From NCBI GenBank assembly GCA_019636345.1, contig JAHBXQ010000010.1, forward strand, positions 1-64,000: 64,000 nt of DNA, written 5' to 3'. The position numbers and the translations under genes are program-made. Shown piece by piece: positions 1 through 8,982 of this stretch. The notes beneath the pieces are model-generated. The model did not search any database, was not told where the DNA came from, and saw nothing but the letters and a program-made list of their open reading frames with translations. The number at the start of each line of letters is the position of its first letter. The first letter of the stretch is position 1. The DNA is from Pirellulales bacterium. GTDB lineage: Bacteria > Planctomycetota > Planctomycetia > Pirellulales > Lacipirellulaceae.

Positions 1-1098
1 TTGGCCCCGCGATAGAGTCCTCCTAGGATGCGAACGTTCGTACAGTCGTTCGTGCCGGCGATCGTCAGGCAATTGATACTCGTTAGGCGCGGATTGAGGA
101 TGGAGCAATCACGCAGCTCGATGTCGTTTGAGTCGTTGATCTGAGAATCGCGTGCCGGCTGGAGAATCCGCACCCCCGTCAGCTGCAGGCGATCGACGCG
201 CGTCACGATGAGCGGATAGCCGGCGCCGGCAATAGTGGAATTCTGACCGCAATCGAGCGTCACCCCGTCGAGCGCGACATCGGTGAGCAGGCGAGCGCCA
301 GTCGTCTTATCTTGGATGACAATCCCGTTGCTCGACGAGTCGCCGCTTAGCGCGAGGCCGCACTTGCCGACGACGTTGCTGATTCGCACCCGGCTGATTC
401 CGTAGCTCGTCGTTCCCTGTGATTCGACGTGAATTTTGATGATGTTCGCCCGGGCGCTGGTCAGCGCGCAGTTCGAAAGGGCGAAGTCGACGAGCGGCAT
501 CGAAGGCTTGGAATCGGACTGGTTCTCGTGAGCCAGCGACACGCAGTCGTCGCCGCTGCGGATCGTGCAGTTCGTGACGACGATTCGTTCGCCTCCCGAG
601 AAGTGAATACCATCCTCGGTCAACAGATCCTCGGTATCGAGGTCGTCGCCGCAGACGAGGTTGGCGATCCGTACGTCCTGGCAGTCGCGGCAAAAGAGCC
701 GCCAGCCGGTTTGCGTTTTGTCGAGGTGGACCCCGTCGATCTCCAGAAACTTGACCTTGTCGAACCCGATGTGCTTGCCGGTGTAAGTTCCCCCCGTGGC
801 GGCGAGGATCCGGCCGCCGCTGACGCGGATATTCGTGTTGCCGGAGGTTCCCCCCTTGTTGACGATCGTCGCGCCGTTGAGGGCGCCGTTGCTGAATTTG
901 CGGACCAGCACGACGTCCTGGTCCATGAGCAGATGCGTGTTGTCGCCGATCTTCAGCGACTGACCGATGTAGTAGGTTCCGCTGGTGAGCCTAACCACGC
1001 CCCCCCCCCCGAGTTGCGATGCCGTCGAGGGCGGCCTGGATCGTCGCGTCGTCGGTGAGGGCGGCGTCGTTCTTGTTGACGAGGATCGTTTCGGGCAT
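1..1098 (-). pseudogene. GH28-like right-handed beta-helix protein, frameshifted, 3' end beyond window
   Basis: Reading leftward from ATG at 1098, the first about 30 residues (MPETILVNKNDAALTDD...) resemble the start of a pectate-lyase/polygalacturonase beta-helix domain. The frame meets an 11-base G run (C at 1000-1010 on the plus strand) and stops at TAG nine bases later. One base fewer in the run would join it to a long open frame that continues to the window edge and reads GVVRLTSGTYYIG, then TEDGIHFSGG, IRSGDDCVSLAHE and ANIIKIHVES. These match the GH28 order of an N-x-D-like motif, the catalytic DD pair and an R/N-I-K motif. The gene is therefore a polygalacturonase-like carbohydrase broken by a homopolymer indel. 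This could be real phase variation or decay, or a sequencing error. No signal peptide is visible at this start. Confidence 0.7.
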
Positions 1099-1506
1099 GG
1101 GGGCGCTAAGTCGGGGGGAGTGCGGGCCGCCATCTCTCACCCCACCCTACCCGTAAGTCGCCAAGCGGGTCGAGCATTTTGCCGGAAATGAACCCGATCG
1201 CCCCGAATTTCTCCGTCACGAGGATCAAATGCGGGAGGATTTCCCCTCCCGTGCGGGGTTGGCTGACCGACGAGGGTTTGGTCTGCCGCGTTTGGAACGC
1301 CGCAGCGAGCGTTCTCTCAAGGCAGAGTTCGCTGGCAACGCTGGCGCCGGGTTGAATTAAGATGCGTCGAGTTTGCCGATTTTGCCGAGAATTCTCTCGA
1401 CGCAAACTCTCCCGTCGACCGATAGAGCTAGCGAGGATGCCGCGCCGTGGACGGTCGCGGCGCATTGTGTGGGCTAATTGCTGCTCTTGTCGCGGATTGG
1501 GATCAC
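1099..1506. other. Intergenic region between divergent genes
   Basis: These 408 bases separate the leftward beta-helix gene and the rightward TPR gene. The only structure seen is an inverted pair (CGTCGAG near 1367 and CTCGACG near 1396) in a locally AT-richer stretch. It could hold the divergent promoters. No gene is supported here. Confidence 0.4.
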
Positions 1507-3183
1507 ATGGACGTGAAGAACTGGCGGCGCGCAGGACGGGTCTCGGCTGTCGGCGTGACGATGACGCTGGCCGCGCTCGCGGCGCGGGCCGACGAGACGG
1601 CGTACGTCGCCGACCATCAGGGGGCCGCAACCTCGACGCTGGTGATCGCCGACGACGGCGACCGCGACGCATCCTGCCAATCCGATCCGTTCGTCGTCGT
1701 GGGGGACGTCGTGTTCGTCGAGCCGTCGAGCCCGACGCCGCGGAGCGCACCGCCGTTTCCTGCGAGCCGACCGCTTCAATCCGTCACGCGCCAGCCGGCG
1801 TCGCAGATCGCGATCGTCGGATCGTCGGCGCCGGCCGAGCCGCTGCGGGCCGAGCGACCCACGTTCGTCAGCGACGGCGCGGTCACGCCCGCGGGCGCCT
1901 TCGGCTCGCTCGGCGCGTTCAGCGGCGAGCAACAGCCGCTTCGCCGCTCGACCACGCTGCAGGTTCGCAGCCAATCCGGCGGTCGCACGCTGGCCGAGCG
2001 ATTGGGCTCGCGGGGCGACAACGATCATGCGCCGGCTCCGGCCGAGCGGCGCGTCGCTCTCACGGCCGCTCCGACCGGCGCCCCTCGCCCCGCGTCGCAG
2101 CGCCCGACGGCCCGGGCGCCGCGCGAACGTCCCGGCGACGTGCAGTCGGCGATTCACGAAGAGTCCGCCGTCGCGACGGGCGCCCCAAGATCTGGTGCGG
2201 TTTCGCAACCGGCTCATGCGGCGCTCGACCCCACGGCCGCCCGGCTGGTCGAAGCGCATCAGCTCTCGCTTCACGCCGACCAGGAGACCGAATACTCGCA
2301 GATCATCCAGCTCTGCAGCGGCCCCGCCGCCAGCGCCGCGGATCCTGAGCAACGCAAGTTCGCTGCGAAGCTGGCCGCTTGGGCGCTCAACCGCCGCGGC
2401 GAGGTCCGCAGCGACGAAGGGCAAATCGACTTGGCGATGGCCGACTTCCGGGCGTCGCTCGAATTCGATCCCGAGCACTGGCGTACGCTCCACAATCGGG
2501 GCGTCACTCATGCCCAGAACGGACAATTCGCCGAGGCGTTCGACGACGTCTCGCAGGTGATCGAGCTCAACCCCGAGTTTTCCAAGGCCTACGCCAATCG
2601 CGCCACGCTGTACGTGCAAGCCGGGGACCTGAACGCCGCCTGGGACGACTACTCGGCCGCAATCGAGCGCGACGGCGGACTGGTCGCCGCCTTGGTCGGC
2701 CGCGGGCGGATCGGACACTTGCTCGGCGAGCTGGAGCACGCCGAGCAGGACTTCACGGCTGCAATCGCCGCCGGGGCGTGCGATGCGTCGATCTTCTGCA
2801 GTCGGGGCGACTTGTTGGCCGACCTCGGCCGGTACGACGAAGCGATGGCGGACTACGCCCGGGCGATCGAGCAAGACGACGCCTGCGCTCACGCCTATCG
2901 CAACGGGGCATGGCTGCTGGCGACGTGCCCCGATCCGCGTTTCCGCGATGCCGAGAACGCCCTGTTCGGAGCCCGCCAAGCCTTGGAATGCGGCTACGGC
3001 CAGCGGCATGCGGCGCTCGACGCCTTGGCCGCCGCGCTGGCCAATGCGGGGCAGTTCGAGGAGGCGCTCGTCGCCGAACAGCAGGCGATCGACGTCGCTC
3101 CTGCGGAACTCAAAGAAGCGTACGAAGCCCGGTTGCAGATGTATGAAGCACGGGAGCCGTATCGCACGTCGCCGGTACGGTGA
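1507..3183 (+). CDS. Secreted tetratricopeptide-repeat protein
   Basis: The 558-residue protein starts at MDVKNWRR, followed by a hydrophobic stretch ending in LAALAARADE, a plausible Sec signal peptide. An upstream in-frame ATG at 1447 would bury that signal, so 1507 is preferred. Residues about 30-270 are low-complexity and rich in Ala, Pro and Arg. The C-terminal half carries about six TPR units, for example around ALNRRGEVRSDEGQIDLA, LHNRGVTHAQNGQFAEAF and FCSRGDLLADLGRYDEAM. TPR arrays are protein-protein scaffolds; the partner is unknown. It converges on the CAAX-protease gene with a GC-rich hairpin between them. Confidence 0.8.
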   Translation: MDVKNWRRAGRVSAVGVTMTLAALAARADETAYVADHQGAATSTLVIADDGDRDASCQSDPFVVVGDVVFVEPSSPTPRSAPPFPASRPLQSVTRQPASQIAIVGSSAPAEPLRAERPTFVSDGAVTPAGAFGSLGAFSGEQQPLRRSTTLQVRSQSGGRTLAERLGSRGDNDHAPAPAERRVALTAAPTGAPRPASQRPTARAPRERPGDVQSAIHEESAVATGAPRSGAVSQPAHAALDPTAARLVEAHQLSLHADQETEYSQIIQLCSGPAASAADPEQRKFAAKLAAWALNRRGEVRSDEGQIDLAMADFRASLEFDPEHWRTLHNRGVTHAQNGQFAEAFDDVSQVIELNPEFSKAYANRATLYVQAGDLNAAWDDYSAAIERDGGLVAALVGRGRIGHLLGELEHAEQDFTAAIAAGACDASIFCSRGDLLADLGRYDEAMADYARAIEQDDACAHAYRNGAWLLATCPDPRFRDAENALFGARQALECGYGQRHAALDALAAALANAGQFEEALVAEQQAIDVAPAELKEAYEARLQMYEAREPYRTSPVR

Positions 3184-3215
3184 TTGGGCATGCGCCGGGG
3201 GCGGAACGGCGTGTT

Positions 3216-3238
3216 GCCGGGGGCGGGGACGCCCCGGC
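3216..3238. terminator. GC-rich hairpin between convergent genes
   Basis: An imperfect inverted repeat (GCCGGGGGCG with CGCCCCGGC) lies 30 bases after the TPR stop codon and 36 before the convergent stop. There is no T-run, so it is at best a weak or Rho-assisted terminator. Confidence 0.35.
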
Positions 3239-3274
3239 TCGAGAGGAATCCTTTCGCCTTCGTCCGTCCGCCTT

Positions 3275-4144
3275 CTACATCAATTCCCACGAGCCGGTCG
3301 CGACGACGTACGCCCCCAACAAGGCGTTGGTGACGGCGTGCGCCGTGACGCAGTCCCAAATGTTCTTCGTGCGGACCATCAGCCAACTCACCAGGCTGAA
3401 CCACACCAGGGCCGCGACTTTCTCGGGATGGTAGAGCACGGGAAACGCCGTGCCGACGATCAGGGCCAGCCGGTTCGCCTCGCCGAAGGGGACCTGCCAC
3501 CACTTCTCGTGCATCACAAACCGCATCAGAAACCCGCGGAGGAAGAACTCTTCGATCACGGGGACCACCAGCGCCAGCCCCATGAAGCGGATCGCAAGAA
3601 ACCCGTACGCCCAAGCCGGGTCGTCCTTCAGCTCCTCGAGCGGGTTGTACGCACTGCGCGGACCGAGGCCCAACAGGCTCGTCACCGTGTCGGGCAGCGC
3701 GCTCAGGTGCTGCTCCAGGTGGAGCTTCGAAAGGGCGATCCACAACACGGCCCCGACCGCGCCGACGAGGAACGCGAGCCCGCTGACCCGGCCGCGGAAC
3801 GCACGATACCCGGGCGCCACGGCGATCATTGCTAGCACGATCAAGGCAATCTTGGCCGTGTAGACCAGCGGGTAGCGGCGATACGCCAGATTGAGCCAGC
3901 CGCCGTCCGTGTCGAAGGTCGCGTCTGCACCAGCGTCGGCGTCGGCCGCTTGCGCCGTGCCGGCCGGGTCCGGCGCGGGGGGAGTCGGCTCGAGCGACCC
4001 TGCGAGCATGAACAACGCCAACGGCAGCACGAACGTGACCCAGGGCCAGCGGCTGAGCCAGCCGGCCGGCAGCGGGGGGCGGCCGTGGGTCGAGGGATCG
4101 GAGGGATCGGAGGGTTCGGCCGGCAGAGCGGGTTCGGCAGTCAT
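3275..4144 (-). CDS. CAAX prenyl protease-related (CPBP) membrane protein, exosortase-associated type
   Basis: This 289-residue multi-pass membrane protein starts at MTAEPALPAEP. The C-terminal half has the CPBP/Abi motifs: EEFFLRGF (the EExxxR glutamates) and a late His in VTAHAVTNALLG. The ending (WDCVTAHAVTN, then YVVATGSWEL) closely resembles the CAAX-protease-related family found with PEP-CTERM/exosortase systems. Intramembrane CPBP proteases cleave membrane peptides; a role in processing sorted surface proteins is inferred. The upstream 97 in-frame residues are Arg/Pro-rich and look non-coding, so the start at 4144 was chosen. Confidence 0.8.
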   Translation of the reverse strand: MTAEPALPAEPSDPSDPSTHGRPPLPAGWLSRWPWVTFVLPLALFMLAGSLEPTPPAPDPAGTAQAADADAGADATFDTDGGWLNLAYRRYPLVYTAKIALIVLAMIAVAPGYRAFRGRVSGLAFLVGAVGAVLWIALSKLHLEQHLSALPDTVTSLLGLGPRSAYNPLEELKDDPAWAYGFLAIRFMGLALVVPVIEEFFLRGFLMRFVMHEKWWQVPFGEANRLALIVGTAFPVLYHPEKVAALVWFSLVSWLMVRTKNIWDCVTAHAVTNALLGAYVVATGSWELM

Positions 4145-4624
4145 GCGTGGCGGCGGGGGCTGGAGACGAGGGGCGAGCGGTGAGCCCGCTTCGCCCGGGT
4201 TTTCCCCGAGTCTAATCAAAATCGCTCTAGGACGAATCGCGACTGACGGCCTATTCTGTCCGCCACGAGGGGAGGGCCGCCGCAGGGCCCCCGCCCGATC
4301 GCCGCAATCGGCAAAAACCGTCCCCTGGGGGTAGCTTCCCCCGCTGCAAAAGATAAGAATGTAGGATCGTCCCGCCCTCGAGGGAGCCAGCCCCCCTGGC
4401 GTCCTTCGCCCGAACGACGGTCGTCCCGCACGCATCCGCGTCGCCTGCTGAGCCGCGATTCAGCCTGACGAGCCGGTGCGCGGGAGGACGGCGTCGCCGC
4501 CGTCGCGATTCGCGCGTCCGCCTCGTTCGCGGCGGACGCCGCCCGTCGTTCGTCGAGAGTCCCCCGTTCCCGTCGTTCCCCTTTCGCCCTACCGCTTCCC
4601 TCGCTTTCTGGCTTGAGGCCCCTC
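4145..4624. promoter_or_regulatory. Divergent control region upstream of fusA and the CPBP gene
   Basis: These 480 bases have no supported gene. An A-rich patch (GCAAAAGATAAGAATG near 4346) is the only AT-rich segment and could hold promoter elements for either direction. No convincing -35/-10 pair was found. Confidence 0.3.
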
Positions 4625-6724
4625 ATGGACCTGCAAAAAGTTCGCAACATCGGCATCTCGGCCCACATCGACTCGGGCAAGACGACCCTCAGCGAGCGGA
4701 TCCTGTACTACTCGGGCCGCATTCACAAGATCGAGGACGTCCGCGGCGGCGGCGACGGCGCCACCATGGACCACATGGAGCTCGAAAAAGAGCGCGGCAT
4801 CACGATCACCAGCGCCGCCACGAGCCTGGAGTGGCAGGGGTACAAGGTCAACTTGATCGACACCCCGGGCCACGTCGACTTCACCGTCGAGGTCGAGCGC
4901 AGTTTGCGCGTGCTCGACGGGGCGATCCTCGTGTTGTGCGCCGTCGGCGGCGTGCAGTCGCAGTCGATGACCGTCGACCGGCAGATGAAGCGCTACCATG
5001 TCCCCCGCTTGGCGTTCATCAACAAGATGGACCGCACCGGCGCCAATCCCCGCAACGTCGTCAAGCAGATCAAAGAGAAGCTCGGCGCCGACTGCGTCCT
5101 GATGCAGATTCCCATCGGCAAGGAAGACAATTTCAAGGGGGTCGTCGACCTGGTGACGATGAAGGCCGTCTACAACGACGGCGAAAAGGGCGAGACGATC
5201 CGCCTGGACGACATCCCCGCCGACCTGCAGGCCGAGGCCGCCAAGGCCCGCACCGAAATGCTTGAAGCGCTGTCGATGTACAGCGACGAGCTGATGGAAA
5301 AGCTGCTCGGCGAAGAAGAGATCAGCGAGAAACTGATTCACGAAATCTGCCGGCACGCGGTCATCGAACAGGAGTTCACTCCGGTGTTCCTGGGCTCGGC
5401 GTTCAAGAACAAGTCGGTGCAGCCGCTCTTGGACGCGATCACGCGCTATCTCCCCTCGCCGACCGAGGTGAAGAATTTCGGCAACGACCCGAAGGAAGAG
5501 GGGAAGAAGATCGAGCTGAAATCCGACCCCAAGGTCCCGTTCGTCGGCATGGCGTTCAAGATCGTCGACGACGAGTACGGTCAGCTCACTTACACCCGCA
5601 TCTACCAGGGGACGATCAAGAAGGGCGAAACGTATTTCAACCAGCGGACGGGCAAGAAGGAACGGTTCAGTCGGATCGTGCGGATGCATGCCGACAAGCG
5701 CGAGGAAATCGACTCGGCCTCGGCGGGCGACATCGTGGCGATCATGGGCATCGACTGCGCGAGCGGCGACACGTATTGCTCGGAGGCGAACTACGTCTCG
5801 CTCGAGAACATCTACGTCGCCGATCCGGTCATCAAGATGTCGGTGCAGGCCCTGTCGCGCGACAACGCCGACAAGCTCAGCAAGGCCCTCCAGCGGTTCC
5901 GCAAGGAGGACCCGACCTTCCACGTCATGACCGACGAAGAGACCAACGAAACGATCATCGCCGGCATGGGCGAGCTGCATCTGGAAATCTACGTCGAACG
6001 GATCCGTCGCGAGTACGGCGTCGAGGTCGAAGTGGGCGCCCCCAAGGTCAGCTACCGCGAAAGCGGCACCATGCCGTTCGACTTTGACCACAAACGCAAG
6101 AAGCAAACCGGCGGCTCCGGTCAGTATGGTCACATCAAGGGGACTATGGCCCCGATGACCGACGAGGATCGCGAGGAGGCCGCCGGCGACGAGTTCCTGT
6201 TCGTCGACAAGATCGTCCAGGGGAGGATTCCCAAGAACTTCATCCCCGCGATCGAAAAGGGTTTTCGCAACATGATGGGCAAGGGGCCGGTCGCCGGATA
6301 CCCGGTCGTGGGACTCAAGGTCGAGGTGAACGACGGCTCGTACCACGACGTCGACTCGAGCGACATGGCGTTCATGCTGACCGCCCAGGAGTGCTTCCGC
6401 GAGCACTTCAACCGGATGAAGCCGGTGCTGCTTGAGCCGATCATGCTCATGGAAATCGAGTGCCCCGAGAACTTCCAGGGCCCGGTCGTGGGGCAGATCA
6501 GCGCGAAGCGCGGCATGGTCGTCAGCACCGAGACCGAAAACAAGTCGTGCAAGATCATCGCCGAGGTGCCCCTGGCCGAAACGTTCGGCTACTCGACCGA
6601 TCTCCGCAGCCAGACGCAGGGTCAAGGCACGTTCACGATGGAACTGTGCAAATACGCCCCCGTGCCGGGCAACATCCAAGCCGAGATCGTCGAGGAGCGC
6701 AAACGCGAACTGCAGCCGGCGTAG
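4625..6724 (+). CDS. fusA: Elongation factor G, spdEFG1/mitochondrial EFG1-like type
   Basis: This 699-residue translational GTPase drives ribosomal translocation. The P-loop reads AHIDSGKTT (residues 13-21), G3 is DTPGHVDF, G4 is NKMD, and domains II-V follow to the end with no truncation. The signature IHKIEDVRGGGDGATMDHMELEKERGITI-type switch region and the DSGKTT P-loop (instead of DAGKTT) match the spirochaete, planctomycete and mitochondrial EFG1 subfamily more than classic EF-G. The gene stands alone rather than in a str operon. An in-frame ATG four codons upstream is less likely because alignable residues begin at MDLQKVRNIG. Confidence 0.95.
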   Translation: MDLQKVRNIGISAHIDSGKTTLSERILYYSGRIHKIEDVRGGGDGATMDHMELEKERGITITSAATSLEWQGYKVNLIDTPGHVDFTVEVERSLRVLDGAILVLCAVGGVQSQSMTVDRQMKRYHVPRLAFINKMDRTGANPRNVVKQIKEKLGADCVLMQIPIGKEDNFKGVVDLVTMKAVYNDGEKGETIRLDDIPADLQAEAAKARTEMLEALSMYSDELMEKLLGEEEISEKLIHEICRHAVIEQEFTPVFLGSAFKNKSVQPLLDAITRYLPSPTEVKNFGNDPKEEGKKIELKSDPKVPFVGMAFKIVDDEYGQLTYTRIYQGTIKKGETYFNQRTGKKERFSRIVRMHADKREEIDSASAGDIVAIMGIDCASGDTYCSEANYVSLENIYVADPVIKMSVQALSRDNADKLSKALQRFRKEDPTFHVMTDEETNETIIAGMGELHLEIYVERIRREYGVEVEVGAPKVSYRESGTMPFDFDHKRKKQTGGSGQYGHIKGTMAPMTDEDREEAAGDEFLFVDKIVQGRIPKNFIPAIEKGFRNMMGKGPVAGYPVVGLKVEVNDGSYHDVDSSDMAFMLTAQECFREHFNRMKPVLLEPIMLMEIECPENFQGPVVGQISAKRGMVVSTETENKSCKIIAEVPLAETFGYSTDLRSQTQGQGTFTMELCKYAPVPGNIQAEIVEERKRELQPA

Positions 6725-6799
6725 TGCAGGCCATTCGCCGGAACGGGCGACGGAATAAACCGTCGCAATTCGTCTCCACGCCGTTCGGCGGAATTTGCA

Positions 6800-6830
6800 T
6801 TGAGCCCCCGGTCAATAGCCGGGGGCTCAA
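6800..6830. terminator. Bidirectional hairpin between fusA and the carboxylase gene
   Basis: A perfect 12-bp inverted repeat (TTGAGCCCCCGG and CCGGGGGCTCAA, 7-base loop) sits directly after the convergent genes and abuts the carboxylase stop codon. It lacks a clear T-run, so it may act as a stabilising or Rho-assisted terminator for both directions. Confidence 0.6.
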
Positions 6831-8837
6831 TCACGTCGCGTACTCCAGAATCGGCTGGTCGACCGCCAGCGTGTCGCCGACTTCGGCCAGCAGCTTGGCC
6901 ACGACGCCGCGGCGCGTCGCGTGGACCACGTTCTGCATCTTCATCGCCTCGATTACCGCCAAGTCGCTGCCGACGGCGACCTCGTCTCCCAGTTTCACGC
7001 GGTACTCGATCAGCAGCCCCGGCATGGGGGCGAGAACCTGCTGCGAGGTGTCGGCCGCTTCCTTTTGCGGCATCGTGGCGAGCATTTCAGCGGCCCGTTT
7101 CGACAGCACCCGCACGTCGACCACGGCCCCCCAGTGCTGCAGGCGGTAGATCATGTTGCGACGTTCGATCTGGACGCACGTCTCGCGGCTGTTGATCGTA
7201 CCGCGGAACAACGGCTGGCCGAACTGCCACAAACTTTGCACGTCGTACGAGACTTGCCCTTGACCGGAGTCGACGGTCACTTCGCACACTCCCTGCGAGG
7301 CGCCCGAGCGAGCCGTCGCTGAATAGTGTTTGCCGCCCATGACGACAACCCACTCGTCGCTCACCCGGCGTTCGTACCCGGGGATCTGATCAGTGATCCG
7401 CGCCGACCGGTCCATGTATCGCCGATGGATCGTCGCCGCGACCGCCGCCAGCAGGGCGGGATCGTCGTGCACCACGTCCTCGGCGCGGAAGCCCTCGGGG
7501 TACAACTCGCCGATAAAGTCGGTCGACAGGTCGCCCGCCTCGAAGCGGGGCTGATCGACCAGCGCCGAGAGGAAGCTCAGGTTGTTGGCCACCCCGCGGA
7601 TGTAGAACTCGTTGAGCGCCCGGCGGAGGTGAGCCGTCGCTTCGATCCGCGTCCCGCCGCTGGCGATCACCTTGGCGATCATGGGGTCGTAGTGCATCGA
7701 CACGTCGCCCCCCTCGTACGCGCCCGAGTCGACCCGCACATGGGGGCCTTCGGCCGGGGGCAGGTAGCGCACCAGCCGGCCAATCGAGGGAAGGAACCCT
7801 CGCAGCGGATCCTCGGCGTAGACGCGGGCCTCGATCGCCCAGCCGCGCGGCTTGACCTCGTCCTGCGACAGCGGCAACGGCTCGCCGGCGGCGATGCGAA
7901 TCATCAGTTCCACCAGATCGAGCCCCGTCACGAGTTCGGTGACCGGATGCTCGACCTGCAAGCGGGTGTTCATCTCCAGGAAGTAAAAGTTCCGCTTCTG
8001 GTCGACGATGAACTCGACCGTGCCGGCCGACTGGTACCCGACGGCGCGAGCCAGCGCGACCGCCTGCTCGCCCATGGCGCGGCGGGTCGCCTCGTCCAAA
8101 AACGGCGAAGGCGCCTCCTCGATCACCTTCTGGTGCCGTCGTTGCAGCGAGCACTCGCGCTCGCCGAGCCACAGGGCGTTGCCATGGGCGTCGGCGATGA
8201 CCTGGATCTCGATGTGCCGGGGACGCTCGATGAACTTCTCAATGAAGATCCGCTCGTCGCCGAAGCTGTTTCTGGCCTCGCTGGCGGCGCGGACGAACCC
8301 TTCGCGACACTCGACGTCGTCGCGAGCGATCCGCATTCCTTTGCCGCCGCCGCCGGCGGTCGCTTTGAGCATGACCGGGTAGCCGATCTTGCGGGCGATT
8401 TCGACCGCATGGTCGGCGTGCTCGACGACCCCGTCGAACCCGGGAACCGTGTTCACCCCCGCTTTGGCCGCAAGTCGCTTCGAGGCGATCTTGTCCCCCA
8501 TCTGCGTGATCGCCTCGGGCGGGGGGCCGATGAACGTCAGCCCCGCGTCGCGCACCCGCTGGGCGAACGTCGCGTTCTCGGACAGAAATCCGTATCCGGG
8601 GTGAATCGCCTCGGCGCCTGCGTCGTGACATGCCTGCAGAATGCGTTCGGCGGCTAGGTAGCTTTCGCCGGCCGGGGCCGGTCCGATCCGCACCGCCCGG
8701 CCGGCCTGCTGCACGTGCAGGGCGTCGGCGTCGGCGTCCGAGTAGACCGCCACCGTTTCAATCCCCATCTGCTGCGCCGTGCGGATCACCCGGCACGCAA
8801 TCTCGCCGCGATTGGCTATGAGGATGCGGGAGAACAT
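6831..8837 (-). CDS. Acyl-CoA (acetyl/propionyl-CoA) carboxylase alpha subunit: biotin carboxylase plus biotin carrier
   Basis: This 668-residue protein carboxylates biotin with ATP and bicarbonate, then presents carboxybiotin to the carboxyltransferase. The N-terminus FSRILIANRGEIACRVIRT is diagnostic for biotin carboxylase. The ATP-grasp region includes the glycine-rich KATAGGGGKGMRIA and FLEMNTRLQVEHPVTE. A linker domain follows, and the C-terminal biotinyl domain has the lysine motif EAMKMQ. The length fits propionyl/methylcrotonyl-type alpha subunits. It lies 145 bases downstream of the beta subunit in the same direction, so a two-subunit propionyl-CoA carboxylase is likely; the exact substrate cannot be fixed from sequence. 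Confidence 0.93.
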   Translation of the reverse strand: MFSRILIANRGEIACRVIRTAQQMGIETVAVYSDADADALHVQQAGRAVRIGPAPAGESYLAAERILQACHDAGAEAIHPGYGFLSENATFAQRVRDAGLTFIGPPPEAITQMGDKIASKRLAAKAGVNTVPGFDGVVEHADHAVEIARKIGYPVMLKATAGGGGKGMRIARDDVECREGFVRAASEARNSFGDERIFIEKFIERPRHIEIQVIADAHGNALWLGERECSLQRRHQKVIEEAPSPFLDEATRRAMGEQAVALARAVGYQSAGTVEFIVDQKRNFYFLEMNTRLQVEHPVTELVTGLDLVELMIRIAAGEPLPLSQDEVKPRGWAIEARVYAEDPLRGFLPSIGRLVRYLPPAEGPHVRVDSGAYEGGDVSMHYDPMIAKVIASGGTRIEATAHLRRALNEFYIRGVANNLSFLSALVDQPRFEAGDLSTDFIGELYPEGFRAEDVVHDDPALLAAVAATIHRRYMDRSARITDQIPGYERRVSDEWVVVMGGKHYSATARSGASQGVCEVTVDSGQGQVSYDVQSLWQFGQPLFRGTINSRETCVQIERRNMIYRLQHWGAVVDVRVLSKRAAEMLATMPQKEAADTSQQVLAPMPGLLIEYRVKLGDEVAVGSDLAVIEAMKMQNVVHATRRGVVAKLLAEVGDTLAVDQPILEYAT

Positions 8838-8982
8838 TGGGGAGGAGTCGGTCGGGGGTTGGAGGCTGCGGGTCGTCAGGATGAGTAGGCTGCTGAGTCG
8901 GTTCTAGTTCCTTGGCGACAAGGGGGGGCGGAGAGGTCGCTGGCTCCAGGCGCTGCTGACTTGTCCTCGACCGACCGCCGAC

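Noticed and set aside
4589-6679. 696-residue leftward frame opposite fusA
   Set aside because: It is a shadow of fusA with His/Asp/Leu-rich composition typical of antisense high-GC frames.
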